Shown here piece after piece: positions 54,389-64,000 of a stretch of 64,000 nt of DNA (its first letter is position 1; each line of letters opens with the position of its first letter). Origin of the DNA: Porphyra umbilicalis. Lineage: Eukaryota > Rhodophyta > Bangiophyceae > Bangiales > Bangiaceae. The notes beneath the pieces were generated by a model, which saw only the letters and a program-made list of their open reading frames with translations, did no database searches and was not told where the DNA came from. Both the position numbers and the translations under genes were made by a program. The DNA lies in the NCBI GenBank assembly GCA_002049455.2, contig KV919143.1, forward strand, positions 1 to 64,000, written 5' to 3'.

Positions 54389-56043
54389 GCCCCCGCTGCC
54401 GCTGCCGCCGCCGCCGCTGCCGCCGCCGTACAACGGCCACCCTGATTCACATAAATCTGCCAGATTGAAGTTTAAAGTCGCCTGTGACAGCCTGTGACAG
54501 CCCCTGTGACAGCCTGTGACAGCCCCTGTGACAGCCTGTGACAGCCTGTGACAGCCTGTGACAGCCTGTGACAGCCCCTGTGACAGCCCCTGTGACAGCC
54601 TGTGACAGCCTGTGACAGCCCCTGTGACAGCCTGTGACAGCCCCTGTGACAGCCTGTGACAGCCCCTGTGACAGCCTGTGACAGCCTGTGACAGCCTGTG
54701 ACAGCCCCTGTGACAGCCTGTGACAGCCTGTGACAGCCCCTGTGACAGCCTGTGACAGCCCCTGTGACAGCCTGTGACAGCCCTTGTGACAGCCTGTGAC
54801 AGCCTGTGACAGCCCCTGTGACAGCCTGTGACAGGGCGCACCGCCCGCCGTCCGCCACGCGCCCGCGCGGGCACAGCGTAAAGGTGTACAGATGTATGTC
54901 TGTCCCGCGGCCACCGGGTGCCGCGCTGCGGCGCTGCCGCCGCGCGGCCGTGCGCGCCTGGCGTCTGGTGGCATGCCATGGGGGGGCGGGGCTGGATGCA
55001 ACGCCCCTGACCGCGCGCTCGAGCGGCGGCACGCGGGCGCCCGTGTGGACAGACGGTGGGCGCGGCGGCCGCGGCGACCAGCGCGTGGACGCTTGGTGCA
55101 TGCGGGGGGGGGTGAGGGCGCTGCTGGCGGTGGCGGCCGTCACCACCATGGCGGTTGGGGCGGCTCTGGCAACCGCTACGGCCTTGCTTCAGTTTTTTTC
55201 TCTCTCGGAAAACTATTGGCACCGGCTGAGGAGCATGGAAAGATGCAGACTGATGCATTTCGGCCAGGCCCGGCTGCGCGTGCGGGGGCGGGCGTCGTGC
55301 CCCCGACGGACCGTTGGCGGCTGCGGCGGCGCCGCCCCGCACGACGACCAGCCGCCGCGACAGTCGGTCGTCGGCGGTCGGGACGGCGGCGGCAGCGACA
55401 GCGGCGGCCGTGACAGTCGCAACTGCGGCCACGACCGCGACACCCACGTCGTCGTCGTCCGGCCGCCCGCGCTTCGCGCCGCCCACCCCCGACCCACCAA
55501 TGACCACCGTTCCCCCCCCCCTCCCTGCCGGGGGTGGCGAAGCCGTCGACGGCGGCGGACGAGCGGCGGGGGGCGGGGCCGCGGGCGGCTGGGGCGGCGC
55601 CACTGTCGGACACGTCTGCACCTGGCGCCCCCGCCTCGGCCAGAGCGTGCCGCGGCCGCCGCTGCGGGTAGCCGTCGAGACCCGCCGCCCTGGTCGCCGC
55701 GGCGGTCGTCAACAGCATGCTGCGGAGATGCTCCCCCGTCGCCACCGCGACGCGGCCGGCGGCGGGGCGGCGCCCCCCCCCCCCCCCCATGGAGCGCCGC
55801 CCCAGCCGGCGGCGGCGGCGGCGTTGCGGCAAGGTGCACGCGGCGCAGACCCACCGACGCCTGCCGCGTCGCCAGCAGCGTGCCGCGGCGGTTGGCGAGC
55901 CCGACCGCCAGTGCCGCCACCGCCGACAGGGGCACCTCCGCCCCCCCCGCCTCGAGCAGCACCGTCGCTGCGCTGACTACCGCCGACGCAATGACCGCCA
56001 CCGTCGCGCTGGCGCCGCCGGACAACCGCCTACGAGGCGTCAT
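53700..56043 (-). CDS. possible GC-rich gene with N-terminal hydrophobic segment
   Basis: An ATG at 56043 opens a frame with two hydrophobic helices (SATVAVIASAVVSAATVLLE; PLSAVAALAVGLANRRG) and then RQASVGLRRVHLAAT. Further along the minus strand and in other frames are VAVATGEHLRSMLLTTAAAT (about 55,730) and MTLYGVTRPLTEALARELRH (about 54,220). C runs lie between. The 33-unit array at 54,481-54,834 would fall inside, so either the gene is two genes or the array is intronic. I do not recognise a family. A membrane or organelle protein is possible. Confidence 0.35.
54481..54834. repeat. 33-unit array mixing 10- and 12-bp words
   Basis: The array is composed only of cctgtgacag (A, 21 copies) and cccctgtgacag (B, 12 copies, one with a single change). 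The order is AABABAAAABBAABABABAA then ABAABABABAABA. Every unit contains CTGT-G-ACAG, an odd palindrome, and the hexamer TGACAG. On the minus strand the longer frame reads SQAVTGCHR-type repeats. Only one base substitution in 354 bases means very recent expansion. Confidence 0.95.
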
Positions 56044-56895
56044 GGCCTACAGCTACGAATGGGCGGGGATCTCCTGGGACTGCGAGGGAGGGCCTAGAAT
56101 GGTTTGGCGGCATGGCACCTGCGCAGGGGACTCGTACGCGCGATACTGGGGTGGCTGGGTTGGCTGAAAGCACACTACGTGCAGTGGGGATCCTATGGCA
56201 GTGCCGGTGTGGCTTTTTAATCTCTATTGAGAGTATACGATGTAGCACAGCCAACGAACACAGAAGGTTGGCCAGTAGACGTGTACGGCACCGTCGGGAG
56301 TTAGCGGTATATCTGGCCACTGTGACCTTGGACGGGCGGAAAAAGAAGGAAGGAAGCGTTTGTGCGCTTAGCGCCTCACTATTTCCTTCCCAGGACCCTT
56401 CAGAGCATCAGAAACGAGTCTCTCTGAAAAAGTGGTGTTTTGGTCGAGTTCGGCCCAGACGTGCCGTATGCTCCTCCTTCTTGGACCACATGCCAGCGGG
56501 GACTCCTGTCAGAATCGTGGGGGGGGAAGGGATCTTGGTAAGATCGGTACCGATCCCAGCGGAGTCTACCCCTCATTTTCCACAGTGTCTCGCGCGTTTG
56601 GCCCGGGGCCCAGAGGCAGGCCTATATTTCGGGCCCACCGGGCCCATTGCTGACGGTGAGCCTGATTCGACCAGACATGATCGCTTGAACCGAACAATCA
56701 TGTGCGTCTTCATCATTGTCATGTTGCAAAGGATGCTGGTGTTCTTCACGTCACATGAAGTAAATGGCATGTTCCTGCGAGTGTCCTACATTCTTGCAAC
56801 CTGGTTCGGCGTGAGAGCGTGCAAGTAGGGCCGTATGGCTCCGTGCGGCGTACGATGCGCACGTGCAGTAGGAGCAGCGAGCCAGAACAGCTACA
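56044..56895. other. upstream region of the PIF1-like helicase
   Basis: GC falls to an average level here. A plus-strand frame from 56112 to 56828 is open (238 codons) but has no recognisable feature and overlaps the likely promoter of the helicase. I do not call it a gene. Confidence 0.35.
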
Positions 56896-58971
56896 ATGGA
56901 TTCACTCCCGCAGTCCACCTCTATGTCACCGGCCTATGCCCCTTTTATCGGATGCCGGTGGGCGGGTACGCTGTCCGCGTCGCTCGTGTGCGCTGTGGAT
57001 CTCCCCAGCCGTGAAGGTCGTCAAGCGCTGGCCCGACATGTCTGGCGAGAAGGCGGCTTGGAGGTCATGGCGTTTGACTCTGCTGCTGGCGCCGCTAGCT
57101 GGGTGGCTAGGGCTGCTCAGCAGCGTTCACTATTCTTACGGGTGGCTACGTCTATGCGCACTACGGCGCGTGCGGTGCGCGCACGTGCCGGTCGTGAGTG
57201 CCGGGTCTTTGACGTCGCCCATGTGGCGGACCAAAACGGGCTTGTAGCCCTGATTTCTATGTGCAAGACCTCAGTCTTCCTCAAGTGCTTTTCTACCACA
57301 GAGATGTCGCGCTCTGTGGCTCCTGCGCTTCGGCTTCCCACAGGGGCTCGGCCCATTCGAGTCGGATCGGATAGGGCATCTTCTGGTGCCGTCTTAACCG
57401 CATCCAGAGATCAGGGCGCTTCATCGCGGGGCGCAGCGCTGTCATCTCCCCAGCGATGGGGAGATAGTCGCTCGCAGAGCGACGCTGGAGCTGTGCTAAG
57501 AGTGAGCACACCTATTACGCGAAGGACTAGAGGCGTTGGTGCTCCCTCGGTTGGCCGTGCCCAAGGCCAACGGCGGTCCCGTTTGGGCCAAGCGCAACCG
57601 CGTCTGCCACCGAGCGACCCGTATGCCGCTTGTGTGTTGGCTCTGTTGCTGCAGAAGCAAAGCGTTTTCGTGACGGGCGACGCAGGGGCAGGAAAGACAA
57701 CTCTGCTGAAGACGGTCAAACGACACCTCGTGGAGATGGACCCCTTCATGGGGATGTGCGCAACAACGGGCATCGCGGCCTGCTGCTTGGGGGGACTTAC
57801 GCTGCATTCGTGGCTTGGGCTGGTTCCGAGTGCTGTGGCGGCCGCTGCCACGGGCGCGTCGCCCTCTGACGTTGCCGCTCTGCTTCCTGTACCAGCACGC
57901 CGACGCATTCGAGCGGCTCGGATTCTAGTCATCGACGAAATTTCAATGCTCGACGCTACTCTGCTGGACGCTATTGATGGCCTGTGCCGCTTTGTCCGCT
58001 CCACGCTCACCTCTCCAATGGGCGGATTGACGGTGCTGTTCTGTGGCGACTTTGTGCAGCTCGCTCCGGTGGCTGGCCAGGGAGTGTTCAAGGGTAGCTT
58101 TTCCTTCCGTGCTGTGGTCTGGAAGGCCCTGTTCGGCAAGCGTGCGGTTGTCCTAGCCACGGCGCACCGTCACGGCGGGGACCCTAGCTACCTCGGCCTT
58201 CTGCGGCGCCTGAGGTGCGCGGAGCTGACCGAGGCGGACGTGCTGGCCCTACAATCGAGGGTCGTGGACGGCGTCGCCCCCGTAGATGCAGTGTCGCTGT
58301 ATGCCACAGTTGAAGAGGCTCGCCGGCACAACCAGCATCGTCTAGGCGCCCTTGGCAAACGCACAATCACGTACGTGGCCGAGAATTTTGGCGGACGGCT
58401 GTCTTCAGATGCAGCTCGGGTGGTGCTCGACTCATTGACACCTGCGCCGGACAGCCTTGTCTTGTGCCTGAATGCCGCTGTGCTGGCTGTGTCCAATGCT
58501 TACTTTCACCGGCACGGGGTTTGCTCTGGTTGGCGTGGAACTGTCGTTGGCTTCCAAGCGTCGGGTGGCGCTCAAGGTGAAGCGGAGGAGCTTCCAATGG
58601 TAGAATTCAAGCTGCCATCAGGAGTTTTGCGACGTATAGTTGTGTCCAGGACCAACTTCATGGCCGCCACTGTGACGGGCGACGCTGCCGGTCACAGCTC
58701 TTCCCATTCGTCAAGCTACAATCCTGTCAGGCGTCAGCTGCCTTTAGTGCTGGGCTGGGCGCTAACCATTCACAAGGCTCAAGGTATGACGCTGGAACTG
58801 GCGTACGTGACTCTCTCCTGCGTCTTTACCTTTTCTATGGTGTACGTTGCATGCTCTCGAGTGCGCTCCTTGGGCTCATTATTTCTCAAGACTTTTGATA
58901 CCTCGCTGGTGACTGTGAGTCGCGAGGCTCTCTCGTTCCATGACGAACTTGATCATGTTCCTTTGATGTGA
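56896..58971 (+). CDS. PIF1-like DNA helicase, intact
   Basis: The product is 691 aa in one uninterrupted frame. Residues 1-240 are a poorly conserved region with a short folded part (HVWREGGLEVMAFDSAAGAA; RVFDVAHVADQNGLVAL). The helicase core follows: Walker A VTGDAGAGKTT (K267), motif Ia CATTGIAACCLGG, Walker B ILVIDEIS (D347-E348), and motif III FCGDFVQLAPV. Next are the arm AHRHGGDPSYLGLLRRLR, motif V LGWALTIHKAQGMTLE, and motif VI VYVACSRVRSLGSLFLK. These are the hallmarks of PIF1-type superfamily 1B helicases, which act on replication forks, telomeres, G-quadruplexes and mitochondrial DNA. No Helitron Rep domain is seen, so a cellular or non-Helitron gene is likelier. The ATG is the first in the frame. 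Composition is ordinary, unlike the GC-rich neighbours. Confidence 0.92.
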   Translation: MDSLPQSTSMSPAYAPFIGCRWAGTLSASLVCAVDLPSREGRQALARHVWREGGLEVMAFDSAAGAASWVARAAQQRSLFLRVATSMRTTARAVRARAGRECRVFDVAHVADQNGLVALISMCKTSVFLKCFSTTEMSRSVAPALRLPTGARPIRVGSDRASSGAVLTASRDQGASSRGAALSSPQRWGDSRSQSDAGAVLRVSTPITRRTRGVGAPSVGRAQGQRRSRLGQAQPRLPPSDPYAACVLALLLQKQSVFVTGDAGAGKTTLLKTVKRHLVEMDPFMGMCATTGIAACCLGGLTLHSWLGLVPSAVAAAATGASPSDVAALLPVPARRRIRAARILVIDEISMLDATLLDAIDGLCRFVRSTLTSPMGGLTVLFCGDFVQLAPVAGQGVFKGSFSFRAVVWKALFGKRAVVLATAHRHGGDPSYLGLLRRLRCAELTEADVLALQSRVVDGVAPVDAVSLYATVEEARRHNQHRLGALGKRTITYVAENFGGRLSSDAARVVLDSLTPAPDSLVLCLNAAVLAVSNAYFHRHGVCSGWRGTVVGFQASGGAQGEAEELPMVEFKLPSGVLRRIVVSRTNFMAATVTGDAAGHSSSHSSSYNPVRRQLPLVLGWALTIHKAQGMTLELAYVTLSCVFTFSMVYVACSRVRSLGSLFLKTFDTSLVTVSREALSFHDELDHVPLM

Positions 58972-61900
58972 GCACTTCCTTGTACTCTTCCTTGTTTTCT
59001 CACTCGCACGTGGTAGGTGCCAGTTGGCTGCGCGTGACGAACAGACATGAAGAACAGGGCATCATGTGACATCTTCTTCTTGACGGATCACGTGGCATAC
59101 GCAGTCTCATGAGATCTTGCCAGTGAATTTTTCACACTTCCAGGACGTGAGATCTTGCGAATGACTTTGGCACACGTCCAGGACATGTCCTTGACGACGA
59201 AAAGGTCACCTTAGCAAACCAATGAGACATATTTGCAGAAAAGAAATTGTCTGATTCTCCGAGGATCATGAGATGTGCTGGAACCTTTAAGACCGGACAG
59301 AAGGAGACAACACAGGCAACGCAGCGATGGTGAGCAGGCGTGAACAGTGGTGCTGACTGACTGTGCTGCCTGAATGAGCAGCCCAGCCCCATCATCAGAA
59401 TCGAGGACGGGCAGTTTCCGCTCGAGGCTGCCGGCATCCGCGTGACATATGATGTGTCAAAGGCGGTTCTCATCGCTCTGCTTCCGTCGTTCCATTCAAA
59501 AAGAAACATCTGACAGCTGCTCCAAGTGGTGCGTCACGCAACGAGCAGAAAAGAGAACCGCAGAAAAAGCATGACAGTGAAGCCTTTCAGAAAACCGACT
59601 GGTGCTAACAATGGCGGCCATCCTCATCAGTCAACGACGTCTTCCAAGTCAGGAATTGTCTCCGTGTCCGAGGCGTAAGCGATGTGTGCCTTCCGCTCCT
59701 GACTTCGTTGGTCTGTACGACTGCAGCCGACAGCCACGCTAGTAGATTTGCGGCCCTGCTTGTACGACCGCGTCAGGGTCAGCGGCACGTAGGCAAGTAC
59801 GTATGGTGAACAGATTTCAATAACAGACGTACTGGCCTTCTGGAACTCGAGCTCGAGACGCTACTCAAGGGCTGGTGCCCCCGTGGAGAGAGCGAGTCCT
59901 GCGGGTATGTGGTTCGCTGCCGTGAAGCACAGCGCAGACATCTGACCTGCGAGTGTCTTGCACTGGCAATCGGATATCAGTTAGAGCACTGTATGCCAGA
60001 AGAACTGGAGCGTGCCACGTCTTTGGGGGCGATGACCTCTCAATAAAACTTATCTGAAGTTCCTGTGATGTGTGTAGTTGACGTAGAAGTTATTCCGTTT
60101 CATGGCTGGAGGCTGACGCTGACAAGGCGACGGCTCTAAACTGTCAGAATCGTCCATAGATCGAGTAGATCCAGCTCAGCTGCAGATGATGATGTCTATA
60201 CAAGACGCGCTTATTTGTCTGTTCACCTGCCTTCTGCGCCAAGATTTCAACGGGCCTTCAAGCATCTCTCAATCCCGACGTCGGTATTTCTCTACAGGTT
60301 GCTGTCGAGGCTAGTCGTTCAGTCGCTCACCGCGCCTTGCTGAATGACTGCATATGTTGCGAAGGAAGAGTGTGGTAATGGGTAGACAGTGACACAAGAG
60401 AAAAATGCATGTGGAAGGGTGCGTTATGCACTCCGTAATGAGGTGAGGCAGCTAGCCGCTGCTGGGCGCGATACGATACGACTCTTATTAGTCTTCTCCA
60501 GAGAACCTCAACGAACATGGAGTCAATCACAGAGAGTTACATGGCGGCAACTTCCTGGGCACCTGCAGTACCCTGCTTTTACTGGTCTAGGCTGATGCAG
60601 GCGAGACCGAGACAAGGAACCACTACATCATCACAGCGGCAAACTACTACCGGATCGTATGCACCCGCGGCCAATATCGATGCTGCAGCACGAGTGCGTA
60701 TGGACGAAAGACCCTGAAGGATGCTCTCAAGAACGTGCAAACATGTCATTTTCGCTGCAAGCACGAGAACTTGCCAACCTGTTATTATGGCCGCAAGCTC
60801 GCCTTCAGCAGTGAGCTGCACACGATATGTTTTGGCGCGTGTGCTGATCTCTGCAGCGTTTTGGACCCTTTGCACGTACAATGTCGCTCGTCACTCGGAC
60901 GCACGCGGAGGCAATTGACCTGTGGTGCGCCTGCGACGGCGGGTCCATGAAGACTGGGGAGGTGCTCATGAGATGGATTGTACTTCTCAGTTCGTCGTAG
61001 AGGTGATGAGCAGGGCCGAAAGCATCAATGTACAGCACGGGGCCTTACATATATGACTGAAAGTGACACAAACATTCAGTTCTGCGGTACCACCAACTCG
61101 CTGGGCTCTTGGGCAGCAGTGTTCGCACGTGAGCTATCTGCGCGCCAGTGAGGGTACGAGAAGGCGCCTTCAATGATCTCTTTCTGGCTCGAGAAGAATA
61201 CGCTGCGGCCAAGATGGTTGCAAAAGGCCAGGCGCAGTCGATGTGCCCCAGGCCGTCGCCAAAGCGTTACTGGCGCGTACCTGCGACTCACCCGTCAAAC
61301 GTGTGGCAGTTGGGGCATCCTCGCATCTGGAAGCTATTGAGCACGCGTTGTAACTGGAACTCACCAAGTAGCGGTGATGGTACGAAGGGAGAGAGATAGT
61401 GGGCAATGACCCCTGTGCGGCGACTTCGGTATTTGCAGCGGCCGCTCTGTGCCAAACTGACTCGGTAAGTGGCCAGCTGTAGACAGCGAGTGAGGGTCAG
61501 CATGTGGCTGTGGCCTCTTGGCGCTCGGGGGTACAAACGTGTATCATCTAATTGAAGAATCGTGACGGGCCGCTCCGCCATGCAGCTGCTTGCGAGTATC
61601 AGCAGGCCAGAGGTTCTCTTTGGAAGGATCAGATTGAGCCTGGTTCTTCAAGGCGGCCAAGGTGGGCACCGCGTGGGGGCTCGCGGCGCTGGACGTATAG
61701 AGCTGAGACCGTTTCTGTGGTGGCCTCAAGAGGGGCAGCAGAGCCTTCCGAAAGATTCGTGGTCGCTTCCATCCCCAGAAGGGGTACACCCGCGAATGTC
61801 TGCGTCTCGGCTGTTCGTCAAGACGTATGTGAACAGCAGCTGGCCGGAAACAACAGCAAGCAGAGTTTATCTTAGCATGGCATTCAGGACACTGGCTCTG

Positions 61901-62690
61901 CCGCTATCGTCGCGGCGACCAGGAGACCTCTGTCATTCTACCACCATCGTGACGGCCACTTCTTCATACGCAACTTTTCAAAGTGTTCGTCGCATCGAAG
62001 CTCTGCGTGTCTGAGAAAACTGAGGATTCTTGTTCATACTAGCACATATGGAAGCAAGGTCGATTTGTCGGGCTACTGCTCATAGGCTTGTGCTTCTGGC
62101 GGGGCTACGAGCGTCCTCTACCAATTCTGTTCAGTGCTGGTGCAGCAAAACTGCGGCTTCCGCGAACGGCACAGCAAAGCTCAGCGGGGGACGCAGCTGA
62201 AGTCATTTGGGGGCTACACAATGATGTGGTGGTGCTTGGCACGCGCCGTCTGCTGGCACGCATGATTGTAGACTTCAGGGTACGCCGCTCTCGCTACGAC
62301 GGTAGCGGATGACGTGCGGCGGACGCTGACGCCAGGAATCAATTCAGCTGTCTCCACACGTAGTGTTGAAAGGGTCAGTTCTTGAGGAGCAATCCGACCG
62401 GGATGCGTCTATTTCGTATGGCGGCTCCGCTTTGTACAAGGACTATGCCCTGGGAAGAATAAAGAGCGGCTCAGATGAACACTAGCACGGTCCCGGTTCC
62501 TGTGACGCTCCCGGATCTTTAGCGAGAAGGCTCTCAAGCACAGCTCACGCGGCTCTTATTGTAGGCGCAGTACACTTTTGACCTGGCGGCCGCATGCGGA
62601 GATGGTGGGCGGCGGATTTGCTCTCGTCAGTTTTGACACGAGAGGCACTCTGAGACGCGCCTCTTCACATCTTTTGTTGGCGTAGTACAT
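58972..62690. other. 3.7 kb downstream of the helicase, no gene recognised
   Basis: Composition is near average. Open frames (61,562-62,014 and 62,088-62,312 on plus; 59,509-59,132 on minus) show no family features and no repeat structure that I could see. No RNA gene was recognised. Confidence 0.4.
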
Positions 62691-64000
62691 AATTGGACCA
62701 GGCTGCGTCATTTGCTACTTCATGCTGCGGTAGGTGCCGCCGGACTCTTGGCGGTCGCGTCGTTTCCAGAAAATGCGCCGGTGACTGCCATAATTGTTGT
62801 CTTGTCCTTGTCCCGGTAGTGCGCGCGGGTCAGCGCGGGCACGGTAGCACCAGTAGGGTGAGTACAGGCGCAGGGGTAAAGGTGTGTATTGTCTCTCTCG
62901 TCTGCCGCTCGGGGCTAGTCCCCGCGCGTGTCCCTTCTTATACCCCCACAGGACGGCGCCCGCCCTCACTCGGCGCCCCACTCGCTTCGCCTCCTGAGTC
63001 GATCGGTCCGGTCCACCGACCGCCGCCAGGCAGGCTCTTCCTATGGAGCCTATGGCGCCCGCCACCCTCCACCGCACACACACGCACCGCCGCCTGCGAG
63101 GCGGGCACGTCCGGGTGCGCTCATTCCGCCTTACCCCGCCGCCGCCGCAGCCTTGCTGCCCCGGGCGTTGGGGCGGGGAGAGGCGCCGGGGGTGGGCTCC
63201 AGCCGGTGCTCTCCCCCACCGGGCGTGCAACCCACGGGTGGGTCGCCGGGAAGCGGGGGAAGTACTGCACCGGCAGTACACTCTGCAACTCCCCCGCCTC
63301 TCCTAAGTGCCGGGGCGCGAGGGGGGAGCAGTCGACAGTTGCTCCCCCTGTTCGCGCGCCAACAATAATGAGGGGATTGAATGACGGGACGGCTGCACGT
63401 CTCACAGGGGCATCGCCCACCCCCGCCCGCTACAATCATGGACACGGAAACCAACATTGTTCAGCACCTCGATAGCTTCTCAGGGAGGTTCATCTCCGTA
63501 GACTGTAGCCGGGTTGGAGCTAGCAGCCAGTTCGATACATTCGCTGTTGGCGCCAGGCACGAACGCGGCCGCAAGAAAGGGTGGGAAGGGGCATCCAGCC
63601 GGCGGCCGGCCGCGCCTGATATAGGAGATGCTACGTCTGCCACGGCGTCCCCCTCTGCATGGGCACCACGGAGCCCCGCGTGGTACTGCAATGCGGTGCC
63701 ACGCGGAGACGGGCCGTCTGGGGACGCGGCTGGCGCTGCAGCGCACGGGGGTGCAGCAGGTGCGGCAAAAGAGATTCGCTCCGTTGAGGTGCGGCGACGA
63801 GCGCGCCGCGCTGTGGCTCGCGAGGTGCGCGGAGTGCGGCCTGGGGTTGTGCCACGCACCGTTGGGGCAGGCCCCAATGGAAGCGCCGCTGCCCTGGCAA
63901 GTGTTACCTACAGAGGCATGCCAAACTATTGGACACAGCTCGTCCAAGCACATAGGTCCAGGCGAATCCTTGGCTGACACGACGGGCGGCGAAACTCAGC
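62691..64000. other. GC-rising window end, open frames without support
   Basis: A plus frame at 62,693-63,475 and another at 63,381-63,977 are open, but the first is Arg/Pro/Ser-rich without domains. The second (VEVRRRARRAVAREVRGVRP-like) may be part of a gene continuing beyond the window. Nothing is assigned. Confidence 0.3.

Noticed and set aside
54447-55149. SQAVTGCHR repeat protein
   Set aside because: It is a translation of the 10/12-bp array. The length variants and lack of a conserved flank give no reason to think it is made.
56896-58971. Helitron origin for the PIF1-like helicase
   Set aside because: No Rep/HUH domain is fused or nearby, and no TC...CTRR-type ends were noticed.
62693-63475. 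Plus-strand frame of 260 codons near the window end
   Set aside because: Low-complexity Arg/Pro/Ser content and no recognisable domain.

Overview
The window is nuclear eukaryotic DNA, very GC-rich over most of its length. Introns with GT-AG borders can be placed in three genes. Host genes of clear eukaryotic type are present: a molybdenum cofactor sulfurase and a separase. Long G or C homopolymers, (GCC)n tracts and Ala/Gly/Pro-rich proteins dominate about 1-10, 29.5-36.8, 39-42 and 51.5-56 kb. Lower-GC islands (about 10.1-19, 24-26.5, 42-48.5 and 56-63 kb) carry most of the recombinase, helicase and protease genes. A GC-rich alga fits best, and a bangialean red alga is my guess, but nothing here proves the lineage.

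Layout. 0-10 kb: an acidic protein with a possible J-like HPD motif (+); a molybdenum cofactor sulfurase (-) convergent with it; a small secreted Cys-rich protein built from a duplicated motif (-); then a poor-quality GC-rich coding zone. 10-17 kb: a lower-GC island with a RecQ-type helicase (-) and, directly upstream on the same strand, a Crypton-like tyrosine recombinase (-), followed downstream by an old degenerate duplication. 18-24 kb: a predicted ORF interrupted by a very young Ty1/copia element with matching 419-bp LTRs, a 5-bp target duplication and a primer site matching an internal part of initiator-Met tRNA. 25.5-29.4 kb: three tandem 306-bp repeats in front of an Ala-rich coiled-coil gene, then a gene of an unrecognised family. 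29.9-31.8 kb: a separase-like protease. 33-35.7 kb: a long Ala-rich unknown. 36-38.3 kb: a GH5-like glucanase fragment and a Pro/Gly-repeat protein. 39.6-41.7 kb: an unknown Ala-rich gene. 42-43.1 kb: a PIF1-like helicase fragment running into a minisatellite. 46.4-48.3 kb: a Ulp1/SENP-like protease followed by a small protein sharing a motif with the 28-kb gene. 48.5-53.4 kb: several tandem arrays, one perhaps coding. 53.7-56 kb: an unresolved GC-rich gene, with a 33-unit array of 10- and 12-bp words inside. 56.9-59 kb: an intact-looking PIF1-like helicase. 59-64 kb: little recognisable.

Two themes stand out. First, in the sulfurase, separase, Ulp1-like and several unknown genes, protein similarity jumps frame at runs of G or C, so the homopolymers are miscounted, spliced or truly unstable. 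Second, DNA-mobility functions are concentrated here: a tyrosine recombinase beside RecQ, two PIF1 helicases, a Ulp1 protease and a candidate protein family seen at 28 kb and 48 kb. The recombinase-RecQ pair is the best candidate for an undescribed mobile unit.
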